Source: Sanyastnella coralliicola (GTDB lineage: Bacteria; Bacteroidota; Bacteroidia; Flavobacteriales_D; Sanyastnellaceae). Taken from it: a DNA stretch of 64,000 nucleotides. The stretch covers positions 2,683,501-2,747,500 of the forward strand of contig NZ_CP132543.1 in the NCBI RefSeq assembly GCF_030845195.1, read 5' to 3'. Shown here piece by piece: positions 1 to 7,534 of the stretch (positions within the stretch are counted from its first letter, which is position 1; every line of letters begins with the position of its first letter). A program made the position numbers and the translations under genes. Under the pieces are notes generated by a model. It was given only the letters and a program-made list of their open reading frames with translations. It made no database searches and was not told the origin of the DNA.

Positions 1-137
1 TATGCACCAATTATCGCCGGGGACGGTGGACGGAATGAATAATGATTAATAAATAATGACTACTGAATAATAAACTGGGCTGCTCAATTCACAATTCATC
101 ATTCTTTACTCCTGTTTGAGTCAATTATCCCTAATTA

Positions 138-261
138 CAGGCGCAAGATTGCGCCGCTAAAGGACTGAGGGTAGGACAATATTGGTCCTTTAGCGGTGCA
201 CCTGTCCCGTTCTTCGGGATTCATGCACCTTTCAATGCCGGGGACGGTAGATGGTAGACGG
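138..261. repeat. Hairpin repeat core, copy A
   Basis: The core contains three successive inverted repeats: GGCGCAA-ga-TTGCGCC, then CCGCTAAAGGAC with GTCCTTTAGCGG across a loop of about 20 bases, then GGTGCA with TGCACC enclosing CCCGttcttCGGG. It ends in gacggtagatggtagacgg. Copy A differs from B and C by one base in the second loop (gtagg instead of gtcgg). Confidence 0.85.
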
Positions 262-367
262 AATAAACGCTGAATTACAAAATTAGCCCCCCCCAATTCA
301 TAATTCATTAATAACTAATCATTATTTATTATTCTTTACTCCTATATGAGTCAATCATCTCTAAACA

Positions 368-505
368 CAGGCGCAAGATTGCGCCGCTAAAGGACTGAGG
401 GTCGGACAATATTGGTCCTTTAGCGGTGCACCTGTCCCGTTCTTCGGGATTCATGCACCTTTCAATGCCGGGGACGGTAGACGGTAGACGGTAGACGGTA
501 GACGG
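368..505. repeat. Hairpin repeat core, copy B
   Basis: Same three hairpins as copy A. It is followed by the longest run of the heptamer gacggta in the array (four to five copies, about 475-505), which accounts for most of the length difference between units. Confidence 0.85.
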
Positions 506-612
506 AATAAACGCTGAATTACAAAATGAGACTACCCCCAATTCATAATTCATTAATAACTAATCATTATTTATTATTCATCACTCCTATATGAGTCAAT
601 CATCCCTAAATA

Positions 613-736
613 CAGGCGCAAGATTGCGCCGCTAAAGGACTGAGGGTCGGACAATATTGGTCCTTTAGCGGTGCACCTGTCCCGTTCTTCGGGATTCATG
701 CACCTTTCAATGCCGGGGACGGTAGACGGTAGACGG
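613..736. repeat. Hairpin repeat core, copy C
   Basis: Same hairpins as copy B with two to three gacggta heptamers. The AT-rich spacer that follows is shorter than in the other units and runs straight into the stop codon of the minus-strand gene at 809. Confidence 0.85.
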
Positions 737-808
737 AATAAACGCTGAACTACAAAATGAGACCACCCCAAATTCATAATTCATTATTTATTAATCATTA
801 TTTATTAT

Positions 809-2137
809 TCAAAAGGACTGTGCCCCCGCCGCTACAGCAGTCTCATAAACACCCTTCCATCCTTCCCAACCCCACTTCTCACTCAAAGACTCATTGTGCC
901 ATAGGATGCGGAATTGTCCGCTGACGGCTTTGACTTTTTGGGCGAGGGTTGTGATGACCTTTGACGCATCTTCTGGGGTGCGTTCTTGGTACATGTTGAG
1001 GGTGGCATCCATGACGGCGAATGGATGGAGTTCAAGGGCAGTGATCGATTCGTGTTCTAGATCGTAGAATGGGAAGCTTCGGCTGGTGGAGGCGCGGAAG
1101 CCTGGGAGTGAAGCGTAGCCCATGGTGTGGTCTTCCTTGATGCGGTTGGAGAGCAGACGTCGGTAGGTCTCCGGGAACTTGAGCATGAGGAAGTGTTGAC
1201 GCGAATGTTCAATGTCGCGACGTGAGATGGTGGCGAGTCTTCCGAGTTCTGTTTCGAAACGGTGGGTTTCGCGGTTACTCTGGTAGCCCGGATGAATTCC
1301 GATGGTGTAGTAATCTCCCAATCGACGTACCAATTGTTGGAGGTGACGACTCTTGTAAGAGACGCCTTTATCGTTCAAACCGTAATCGGCTAAGAGGAAG
1401 AAGTAGATCACATCCACCTTGTACTTCTGGTGAATCGCGTGGAGTTCATCATAGGTATCGAATGGGTCATGCTTTCGAAGGAAAATCGTGTTGAAACGGT
1501 CTTTTAGGTTCTGACTGTCTGTAGCTACTACATCCTTCGCGAAGCCTCCGAGGGTGCGCATCAAACCTTTGTAGCGGTAGGCGTAGGCAGAGTCGACGTC
1601 AATCGTGGTGGTGAATGAATACGGCGCCAGTTTCAATGACGACTGAAAGCCTGTATTCAGGATGTCTTTCAACTTCAACACCCATTCATCGATCAACGGA
1701 CGATCGAGGAATCCGTTCTTATGAGCAAAGCTTTCTTCTGCTTGGAATCTTCCGTGTTGATCCCCCTTGTATGGGAGGTACTCTTCGTAGCGTGAGGCCA
1801 GGAAGAACACCGCGCTGAATACATCAAAAGGAATCTCTCCTTGCGTTGGGAATAACGCGGGGAGGTCATCCCATGTGGTCATTTCGGGTTCGAATTCAGA
1901 AATGCCGCGTTGGTTGATGAATCCGCTTGGAGTGATTTGAAAACCAGCAACTGACGGGTCTTTGGAGTAATTAATCACGACTCCTTCGTGCGAACGCACA
2001 GCCGAAACCTCATCGTGAATTTCATAATCCACGTGAAATCCGCGAGTGAAGATTAACTCGCAGGCAAAGACTAATCGCGGCGTAATTTGCTGCGAATAGA
2101 TCTTCACTACTTCAGACTGTCGAGGATCGTTTGGCAT
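809..2137 (-). CDS. Polysaccharide deacetylase-like protein (DUF7033-type)
   Basis: A 442-residue soluble protein resembling the Bacteroidota polysaccharide deacetylase-like family, which has an N-terminal DUF7033-type domain and a C-terminal NodB-like barrel. Supporting features are the TTTIDVDSAYAY segment near residue 180, matching the NodB motif-1 DxD position, IGIHPGYQSN near residue 285 (motif-2-like His), and LPGFRASTSRSF near residue 350. I see no signal peptide. The start overlaps the end of wecB by 31 bp, so the two are probably co-transcribed and may act in surface polysaccharide synthesis. Deacetylase activity is inferred from the family only. The stop codon and last two codons lie where the upstream repeat array begins, so the extreme C-terminus may have been altered by repeat insertion. 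Confidence 0.7.
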   Translation of the reverse strand: MPNDPRQSEVVKIYSQQITPRLVFACELIFTRGFHVDYEIHDEVSAVRSHEGVVINYSKDPSVAGFQITPSGFINQRGISEFEPEMTTWDDLPALFPTQGEIPFDVFSAVFFLASRYEEYLPYKGDQHGRFQAEESFAHKNGFLDRPLIDEWVLKLKDILNTGFQSSLKLAPYSFTTTIDVDSAYAYRYKGLMRTLGGFAKDVVATDSQNLKDRFNTIFLRKHDPFDTYDELHAIHQKYKVDVIYFFLLADYGLNDKGVSYKSRHLQQLVRRLGDYYTIGIHPGYQSNRETHRFETELGRLATISRRDIEHSRQHFLMLKFPETYRRLLSNRIKEDHTMGYASLPGFRASTSRSFPFYDLEHESITALELHPFAVMDATLNMYQERTPEDASKVITTLAQKVKAVSGQFRILWHNESLSEKWGWEGWKGVYETAVAAGAQSF

Positions 2138-3249
2138 ATAAATTCAGAAGCCTTTCCATCACCAAAGTACGGAGGAAAATCATTCAATTCAGTTTCCAGT
2201 GCTGCACGGAATGCTTGACGCATCGCTTCACCAGTCTCAAACGACAGACGCGCTGAACCATGGGCAATCAATTCTACCCATTCCGTTTCTGTACGAATCA
2301 CCACACTCGGCTTCTGGAAGAAGTAAGCCTCCTTCTGCACCCCACCAGAATCAGTGACGATCAATCGGGAATGCTTCTCCAAGAAAGTCATCTCTAGGAA
2401 AGATACAGGCTCAATCAATTCCACCTTCGGGTGATCAGCAAATGCCTGGAACTGCTCCGGACGTTTCGCTTGAAGGATATTCTTTGTCCGCGGGTGCAAC
2501 GGAAGAACCAACTTCATCTGGGTATCATCACATAACCAACGCAAGTCATCGAAGATGGCAAGCAGTCGGTCAGTATCATCCGTATTGTACGGACGGTGAA
2601 TCGTAGCAAGGATGAAGGCTTCATCTTTCAATGAATGCCATTTGGCATCTACCTTTTCATCAGCCAATTCACCGAAGAAACGTGAGTTATCATACATCAC
2701 ATCTCCACAGTGGAATACGCCTGGATTATCTGCGTGGTATGGAGCCGGGTTATCCGTCTTGAATCCTTCGTTCAAGAGGTTGTCTACTCCAGTGGTGGTC
2801 GGACTAAACAGCAAGCTTGATGCGTGATCACAGGTAATACGGTTCACCTCTTCCGGCATCGCCTTATTAAAAGAACGAAGTCCTGCCTCTACGTGGATTA
2901 CAGGAATGTGCAGCTTCACTGCCGCAATCGCTCCAGCCAAGGTAGAGTTGGTATCACCGTAGACGAGTAGTCCGTCATAATTACCATTCAGGAGCACCTC
3001 CTCAATTCCTTCCAGCATCTTCGCTGTCTGGGCTCCATGGCTCCCACTGCCTACATTCAGGTTGAAATCTGGTTGAGGAATCTGCAATTCATCGAAGAAT
3101 ACCGCCGACATTTTCTCATCGTAATGTTGTCCGGTATGCAGAATATCTTCCTTCAATTGATCAGGAAAAGCAGTGCGAATAGCACGAGAGATCGCCGCAG
3201 ACTTAATGATCTGTGGACGAGCTCCAATGATGGTGAGGATTCTCTTCAT
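2107..3249 (-). CDS. wecB: UDP-N-acetylglucosamine 2-epimerase (non-hydrolysing)
   Basis: A 380-residue cytoplasmic enzyme that interconverts UDP-GlcNAc and UDP-ManNAc for surface polysaccharide synthesis. The length is normal for the family. Family motifs are clear: GARPQIIK at residues 9-16, VYGDTNSTLAG at 96-106, HVEAGLRS at 119-126, and the UDP-binding DSGGVQKEA at 300-308. It starts 3 bp after the stop of radC and overlaps the deacetylase-like gene by 31 bp, which points to one transcript radC-wecB-deacetylase. The ManNAc product would usually feed ManNAcA or related sugars. No such enzyme is in the window, so the final polymer cannot be named. Confidence 0.95.
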   Translation of the reverse strand: MKRILTIIGARPQIIKSAAISRAIRTAFPDQLKEDILHTGQHYDEKMSAVFFDELQIPQPDFNLNVGSGSHGAQTAKMLEGIEEVLLNGNYDGLLVYGDTNSTLAGAIAAVKLHIPVIHVEAGLRSFNKAMPEEVNRITCDHASSLLFSPTTTGVDNLLNEGFKTDNPAPYHADNPGVFHCGDVMYDNSRFFGELADEKVDAKWHSLKDEAFILATIHRPYNTDDTDRLLAIFDDLRWLCDDTQMKLVLPLHPRTKNILQAKRPEQFQAFADHPKVELIEPVSFLEMTFLEKHSRLIVTDSGGVQKEAYFFQKPSVVIRTETEWVELIAHGSARLSFETGEAMRQAFRAALETELNDFPPYFGDGKASEFICQTILDSLK

Positions 3250-3252
3250 TCT

Positions 3253-3957
3253 CTAGATTATACCCTCATCGGCGAAGCTGAAAAAGCCTGCTTCCGTCAC
3301 AATGAGGTGATCAAGCACCGGCAAATCTAAGAAATCACCTGCGTTGCGAAGCTTTTTCGTAATGTCTCGATCTGCTTGGCTCGGTTGAAGATTTCCAGAA
3401 GGGTGATTATGCACCAAAATCATAGCGGAAGCCTGATTCAACAAGGCATGATGAAAGATCATTTTAGGGTCGGCCACGGTCCCGGCCAAGCCCCCTTTCG
3501 ATATCATCACTTTCGACATCACCCGGTTCGCTCGATTCAGCAATAACACCCAGAATTCCTCATGCATGAGGTCCATCAGAATCGGTCGGAACAACTGATA
3601 GACATCATGCGAAGACCGAACGGTTTGAATCTTCTTGGCCTCTTGCCCCTCTTCTCGTCTCCTTCCTAATTCCAAGGCAGAGGCTATGGTGATGGCCTTT
3701 GCATCGCCAACACCTTTGATCTTCGTTAAATAGGTTGGGGGTAATTTCGCTAACGCGGAAAGGTCATTTCCCGCTTCAGCCAGAATAATCTTAGCAAGTT
3801 CCAAAGCACTCTGCTTACTAGAGCCACTTCCCAGAAGGATGGCCAACAATTCAGCATGGGTTAATTGAGAAGCCCCTCGAGCCAACAACTTCTCTCTCGG
3901 ACGATCACCTTCATTCCACTCCGGAATCGAAAGGTGCTTCATTTCAGTATATGCCAT
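3253..3957 (-). CDS. radC: RadC/UPF0758 family protein (JAMM domain)
   Basis: A 234-residue RadC-family protein. A helix-hairpin-helix segment (LTKIKGVGDAKAITIASALELG, about residues 77-98) precedes an MPN/JAMM metalloprotease-like domain whose zinc signature HNHPSG (183-188) and downstream Asp (SQADRD, about 196) are intact. The historic link to DNA repair is doubtful, and the biochemical role of the family is not settled. The length is typical. It lies immediately upstream of wecB (3 bp) and downstream of rpsT with a period-7 repeat tract between. The plus strand across codons 66-70 carries one copy of the 12-mer GCTAACGCGGAA (3749-3760). Confidence 0.93.
   Translation of the reverse strand: MAYTEMKHLSIPEWNEGDRPREKLLARGASQLTHAELLAILLGSGSSKQSALELAKIILAEAGNDLSALAKLPPTYLTKIKGVGDAKAITIASALELGRRREEGQEAKKIQTVRSSHDVYQLFRPILMDLMHEEFWVLLLNRANRVMSKVMISKGGLAGTVADPKMIFHHALLNQASAMILVHNHPSGNLQPSQADRDITKKLRNAGDFLDLPVLDHLIVTEAGFFSFADEGII
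3749..3760 (+). other. 12-mer GCTARCGCGGAA, copy 1
   Basis: GCTAACGCGGAA on the plus strand, inside radC, which is read from the minus strand. The encoded residues (SALAK) are unrelated to those at the other five copies, so amino-acid sequence does not explain this copy. Confidence 0.6.
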
Positions 3958-3970
3958 CTCTTGTCTAAAT

Positions 3971-4075
3971 ATTCCGCGATCCGCAACCCGCGTTCCGCAT
4001 TCCTAATCACCGCGTTCCGCAACCCGCGATCCGCATTCCTAATCACCGCGATCCGCATTCCGCGATCCGCGTAAG
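3971..4075. repeat. Degenerate period-7 repeat, ccgcNNN class
   Basis: The region between radC and rpsT is made of heptamers of the form ccgcaac, ccgcgtt, ccgcatt, ccgcgat, with the phrase cctaatcaccgcg inserted twice. The first four bases are conserved and the last three vary. The same heptamer class recurs at 28039-28083. Confidence 0.8.
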
Positions 4076-4082
4076 AGAGCAT

Positions 4083-4110
4083 AAAAAAAGCCCCGCTACT
4101 GGAGCGAGGC
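4083..4110 (-). terminator. Rho-independent terminator of rpsT
   Basis: On the minus strand a stem (GCCTCGCT paired with AGCGGGGC, one G-U pair) is followed by seven T. It lies 23 bp after the rpsT stop codon. Confidence 0.85.
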
Positions 4111-4132
4111 TAAAATATCTTGAGCTCGGATA

Positions 4133-4387
4133 TTATCCAAGTTTGTTGGCGAATACTGCCGCACCTGATTTAAGGTTGGCCGCCTTATTTTTATGGATGA
4201 TGTTACGCTTAGCCAAACCGTCAATCATTGCAGTGATTTTTGGAAGGCGTTCTGCTGCTTCTTTCTTGTCTTCTAGTAGACGGAAAGCACGGATCGCGTT
4301 ACGCGTCGTTTTGTGGTAGTAACGATTGCGAAGACGCTTTGATTCGTTCGAACGGATACGCTTAAGCGCTGATTTATGATTTGCCAT
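4133..4387 (-). CDS. rpsT: 30S ribosomal protein S20
   Basis: An 84-residue basic protein of the small ribosomal subunit that binds 16S rRNA. It begins [20 protein letters not shown], the usual S20 start, and ends [10 protein letters not shown]. The open frame extends 19 codons further upstream, but that stretch contains the promoter box and does not resemble S20, so the ATG at 4387 is chosen. It stands alone with its own promoter-like box (4417-4424) and terminator (4083-4110). Confidence 0.97.
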   Translation of the reverse strand: MANHKSALKRIRSNESKRLRNRYYHKTTRNAIRAFRLLEDKKEAAERLPKITAMIDGLAKRNIIHKNKAANLKSGAAVFANKLG

Positions 4388-4416
4388 ATCTTTTCGTTTT
4401 CCTAAAAATAGGGGTG

Positions 4417-4424
4417 CAAATATA
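4417..4424 (-). promoter_or_regulatory. Bacteroidota -7 box TATATTTG upstream of rpsT
   Basis: TATATTTG on the minus strand matches the phylum consensus TAnnTTTG. It sits 30 bp before the rpsT ATG, with a TTGG about 16 bp further upstream near the expected -33 position. The 11-mer TATATTTGCAC is also found upstream of tRNA-Glu (28327-28334). Confidence 0.6.
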
Positions 4425-4527
4425 GAAACTTTTCTAGTAACCAAGCACCTTAAAGCGCAAAATTACATGAACTTTTTTGTGAATTCACCGTACAGGGTAG
4501 AGATAAACTGGACAAACAGCGTTTGCT

Positions 4528-6498
4528 TTGCAAGCCAACCACCTAAAAATACTCGCCCTAACGTTCATTTTGGCATGCTGTCAAAATGTGCCTTTGCGTG
4601 CCTCCACTGCAGATAGTCTATTGACCTTGCTGGAGACATGCGAAGTAGATTCTACATGCCTCCGTCTGAAGCTCGAGGTGTGTGACGAGTATCTATTCTC
4701 TGAACCAGCCCTCGCAGAAGAGTATGCCACAGAGGCCATGAGCCAGGCAAAGTTGTTGCACGACACCCTCGCCTTGGCGCGTTCCCACAACTATAAAGGT
4801 ATCCTTGCGACCATTCAGGCACATTACCTCACAGGTATTGAGCAGTTCCAATCGGCGCTAGCCTATTTCGAACAAATAGATGACGTCGAAGGAATGACCA
4901 AGCTCTTGAACAACATCGGAGTCATTTATAGTATGATGGAAGACTACGAAGCTTCCATCAAACACTACAGTGATTGTTTAGAGATCAATATTGAGGTGGG
5001 CGACCATGAAGGCGCTGCCTTTAACCTGTACAACATTGCCGGTGATTACCTGGCGCTCGAGAAGTACGATCTATCCAAGCAGTACATCGATAGCTTGATT
5101 CAATACCAAGATATCAATGGTGAGCATATTTCTGCTGAACCACTCCTCGGTGAATTCTTTTTGGCTCGGGGTGATCTCGCTAGCGCGGAAATGTACCTAC
5201 TGAATGCGCAAAAGTCGCATCGAAGAGAAAACGAAGAACACCAATTGACTTCCGGTTGGCTATCCTTAGCACACTTATATAAGGAGAAAGAGCGCTATGA
5301 TCTTGCCTTGGTCTATCTAGACTCAGCCGAGACCATGAGCAACTCAAACAACTTGAATGAGGAATTGGTAGCCACGCACCAACAACGTGCCGAGGTATAC
5401 AATGCCATTGGTTCTTTTAAGAAGGCCTTTGACGCGCAGAACATCTACATCGCCTTACAAGACAGCTTGGAGGAGATCAATAAGTTCAACCGAATTTCAG
5501 AATTGAACGCCCGTTTCGAATCCGATAAGCGAGAGAAAGAAATCGCCGAAGCTGAGGCGATGATTATTCAGTCGAACGCACAGAAATCAGCCCAGAAGCG
5601 CATCTTCTTGGTGATTACAGCCTTCATTGCACTGATTTTAGGTTTGGTGTCTTACGCGCTGATCCGGAATAAGAAGATCAACCGCGTGTTGAATTCGAAG
5701 AACCTCGAGATCGAAGAACAGCGTTCAAAGATCATCAGCAGTATCACCTACGCGCAGAAGATCCAAAACGCCATGCTCCTCCCTGAAGAGGAGTTTCAGA
5801 AGTTCTTGCCGGATGCCTTCATTTACTTCCGACCGAAAGACATCGTCAGTGGAGATTTCTACTGGTTCGATGAATTCGATGGAAAGCTCATGATCGCCAC
5901 CATCGACTGCACCGGACACGGAGTTCCAGGAGCATTCATGTCGTTGATCGCCAACAGTAAGCTGAACAAGGTGGTCCACGAAATGGGCATTCGCAACCCA
6001 GGAGATATCCTGAACAAGGTCCATGAAGAGATTCTAAAAAGCCTCAACCAACACAGCCACAACGGAAATACCCAAGACGGTATGGACATGAGCTTGTGTA
6101 TCATCGATCAAAAGAATCGCGAGATCGCGTACGCCGGTGCGCGTACCCCTATCCTATTGATCAAAGACGGCGAAGTCTCTGAGGTCAAGCCAGACGGTTT
6201 GTCAATTGGAGGAAGCTTCTTCCGCGATAAGCTCATTGGTACTAAAGGCTTCAACACTCAAGTCATCAACTACGAGGAGGGCACCTACCTCTACATGTTC
6301 ACCGACGGCTACATCGATCAATTCGGTGGCGAAGCCAACAAAAAGCTGAACAAGTCTCGTTTCCATCAACTCATTTCGAGCCTCAGCCTCAACGGCCTCA
6401 ACAAAGCCAAAGAGCAACTCGACATCCGCCTATCTGAATGGCGCGGGAGCAATGAACAGATTGATGATATTTTGATTATTGGGACCAAACTATCCTAA
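4528..6498 (+). CDS. TPR sensor with SpoIIE-type PP2C phosphatase domain
   Basis: A 656-residue protein with an N-terminal export signal (LKILALTFILACC), a periplasmic TPR array (about residues 40-330), one transmembrane helix (about 357-378, LVITAFIALILGLVSY), a short coiled coil, and a cytoplasmic SpoIIE/PP2C phosphatase domain (about 400-655). Metal-site motifs are visible: SGDFYWFD, then DCTGHGVPGAFMS near residues 460-472, and a late FTDGYIDQ. Such proteins dephosphorylate anti-sigma-antagonist-like partners. A SiaC-type phosphoprotein and a SiaB kinase are encoded at 17304-18797 and are plausible partners, by inference from the Pseudomonas SiaA/SiaB/SiaC switch. The only in-frame start giving the signal peptide is TTG at 4528, so the start is less certain. 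Confidence 0.88.
   Translation: MQANHLKILALTFILACCQNVPLRASTADSLLTLLETCEVDSTCLRLKLEVCDEYLFSEPALAEEYATEAMSQAKLLHDTLALARSHNYKGILATIQAHYLTGIEQFQSALAYFEQIDDVEGMTKLLNNIGVIYSMMEDYEASIKHYSDCLEINIEVGDHEGAAFNLYNIAGDYLALEKYDLSKQYIDSLIQYQDINGEHISAEPLLGEFFLARGDLASAEMYLLNAQKSHRRENEEHQLTSGWLSLAHLYKEKERYDLALVYLDSAETMSNSNNLNEELVATHQQRAEVYNAIGSFKKAFDAQNIYIALQDSLEEINKFNRISELNARFESDKREKEIAEAEAMIIQSNAQKSAQKRIFLVITAFIALILGLVSYALIRNKKINRVLNSKNLEIEEQRSKIISSITYAQKIQNAMLLPEEEFQKFLPDAFIYFRPKDIVSGDFYWFDEFDGKLMIATIDCTGHGVPGAFMSLIANSKLNKVVHEMGIRNPGDILNKVHEEILKSLNQHSHNGNTQDGMDMSLCIIDQKNREIAYAGARTPILLIKDGEVSEVKPDGLSIGGSFFRDKLIGTKGFNTQVINYEEGTYLYMFTDGYIDQFGGEANKKLNKSRFHQLISSLSLNGLNKAKEQLDIRLSEWRGSNEQIDDILIIGTKLS
5179..5190 (+). 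other. 12-mer GCTARCGCGGAA, copy 2
   Basis: GCTAGCGCGGAA in the TPR region of the SpoIIE phosphatase gene, read in frame as Ala-Ser-Ala-Glu. Confidence 0.6.
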
Positions 6499-6500
6499 CA

Positions 6501-6534
6501 AGGCGTATGGCCTAAGGCCTAGGGCTTAAGTAAG
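6501..6534. repeat. Short period-7 repeat, ggcNNNN class
   Basis: Heptamers ggcgtat, ggcctaa, ggcctag, ggcttaa directly follow the phosphatase stop codon. The reverse complement of the same class (gccttag, gccataa, gccatac) lies at 17262-17303 beside the siaC stop codon. Confidence 0.7.
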
Positions 6535-6540
6535 TCTAGT

Positions 6541-6783
6541 TTTTGGTTGTTAGTAATTAGTTCTTGTTACTGGTCTTTGGTTGTTAGTACTTAGTAATTG
6601 GTTCTTGGATCTTAGTTGTTAGTACGATCCGTCATAACAACCCAAAAACCAGGTACCAAAAACCAAGTACCAAAGACCAAAAACCAAAGACCAAGTACCA
6701 AAAACTAAGCACCAAATACCCCATTCCACGTTCCACGAACCACGAACCACGAACCACGCACCACGCACCACGCACCACGAACT
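6541..6783. repeat. Three adjacent period-7 repeat tracts, two in opposite orientation
   Basis: Tract one (6541-6625) is built of heptamers such as ttagtac, ttggttc, ttggttg. After a short non-repetitive centre (gatccgtcataac) tract two (6641-6720) is built of accaaaa, accaagt, accaaag. These read as the reverse complement of tract one, so the two could pair imperfectly. Tract three (6721-6783) is ccacgaa and ccacgca repeated about eight times and runs into the stop codon of the next minus-strand gene. Confidence 0.8.
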
Positions 6784-7252
6784 ACCCCAAAACAAACACG
6801 AAGTTCCCAATCACCAAAACCTGCACAATAAAGAACAGGATCCCATATTTCCCTTTATTCCTTATCCCGAGGATCATCGCCGCAATGGCGAAGAGTGGGA
6901 AGATGAGTCCGCTGAATTGGCGGAGGGAGTAGGTTTCGGAGTTGTTTGTATCGTTGAGGCTGTAGGTATTTACTTCTTGAAACAGTACGGAGAGTTCGTA
7001 CTGTATTTCTTCTCCTTTCTTGGCTTTTCGGGCGAACTCGTCGGAAACGCTGAAATCAATTTCTTGGGTGTAGAGGCGGTAGGAGTTGTGAGATTCACCG
7101 GAGGCACTGGAGTGATTTTGTACTTCTGTTTTTATGCGCTCAATGGTGGCGCTGTGTTTTTGCCCTGGGAGGAGGTAGTCTACCAAGATCACGAGAGAGA
7201 TTACGATGAAGAGGATGTAAATCCACGAAGGTTGATTTACCTGCTTTGTCAT
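6782..7252 (-). CDS. Hypothetical three-helix membrane protein
   Basis: A 156-residue protein starting MTKQVNQPSWIYILF. It has a membrane helix near residues 10-27, a soluble segment of about 75 residues, and two further helices near the C-terminus (LIFPLFAIAAMILGI and GILFFIVQVLVIGNFVFVLG). I recognise no family. The open frame extends 32 codons upstream, but the ATG at 7252 starts just before the first membrane segment and is preferred. The plus-strand frame across the same DNA (6917-7339) is a shadow. The gene ends within a period-7 repeat tract. Confidence 0.6.
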   Translation of the reverse strand: MTKQVNQPSWIYILFIVISLVILVDYLLPGQKHSATIERIKTEVQNHSSASGESHNSYRLYTQEIDFSVSDEFARKAKKGEEIQYELSVLFQEVNTYSLNDTNNSETYSLRQFSGLIFPLFAIAAMILGIRNKGKYGILFFIVQVLVIGNFVFVLG

Positions 7253-7417
7253 GGGATAAAAGTCGTCAAATTCTGTGCTTGTGGCAAGCCACGAAATATC
7301 CCATCTTCGTGGAGACACTACGAACTGACTGAACGATGAAACACGCATTTAATCTTGCCTTATCATTAGATTCCTTTGAGTTAAATCATTGAATAATTCC
7401 TAGGCTCAACAAAACGA

Positions 7418-7474
7418 AGAGAGGAAGAATAAGAGGAAGAAGGAGAATTAGAACGAGAGTCTGAGGGAGAATTA
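7418..7474. repeat. Purine-rich degenerate repeat (gaggaagaat/gagaatta)
   Basis: A tract of gag/aga-rich short repeats (gagaggaagaataagaggaag and gagggagaatta) lies between two genes. It resembles the purine arm at 9709-9752 in sequence and orientation, so the exported gene pair at 7535-9708 is bracketed by the same repeat. Confidence 0.6.
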
Positions 7475-7534
7475 TATTATGATGTGAATGTTTAACTTAC
7501 ATACTTAAACCTAGAGCCGTTGAGCCTAACTTTC

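Larger units (their letters stand above)
1..808. repeat. Tandem array of about 230-245 bp repeat units, no gene
   Basis: This stretch holds no convincing gene. It consists of three near-identical units (starting about 138, 368 and 613) plus the tail of a fourth cut by the window edge (1-36). Each unit has a GC-rich, hairpin-forming core of about 125 bp, then copies of the heptamer gacggta, then about 100 bp of AT-rich spacer ending in runs such as attatttattattc. The spacing is 230 and 245 bp, and the difference is partly in the number of gacggta heptamers. Short open frames on the minus strand (329-553, 574-777) read through the repeat and are nearly the same peptide twice, so they are repeat artefacts. 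Confidence 0.9.

Noticed and set aside
138-736. Integron attC-type cassette sites
   Set aside because: The hairpin units have no cassette genes between them, no core GTTRRRY pair at the right places was seen, and no integrase is present in the window.
329-777. Two similar small proteins on the minus strand
   Set aside because: They are translations of the hairpin repeat copies, identical because the DNA is repeated.
6917-7339. 140-codon plus-strand frame
   Set aside because: It is antisense to the three-helix membrane protein, and its sequence lacks any recognisable domain.
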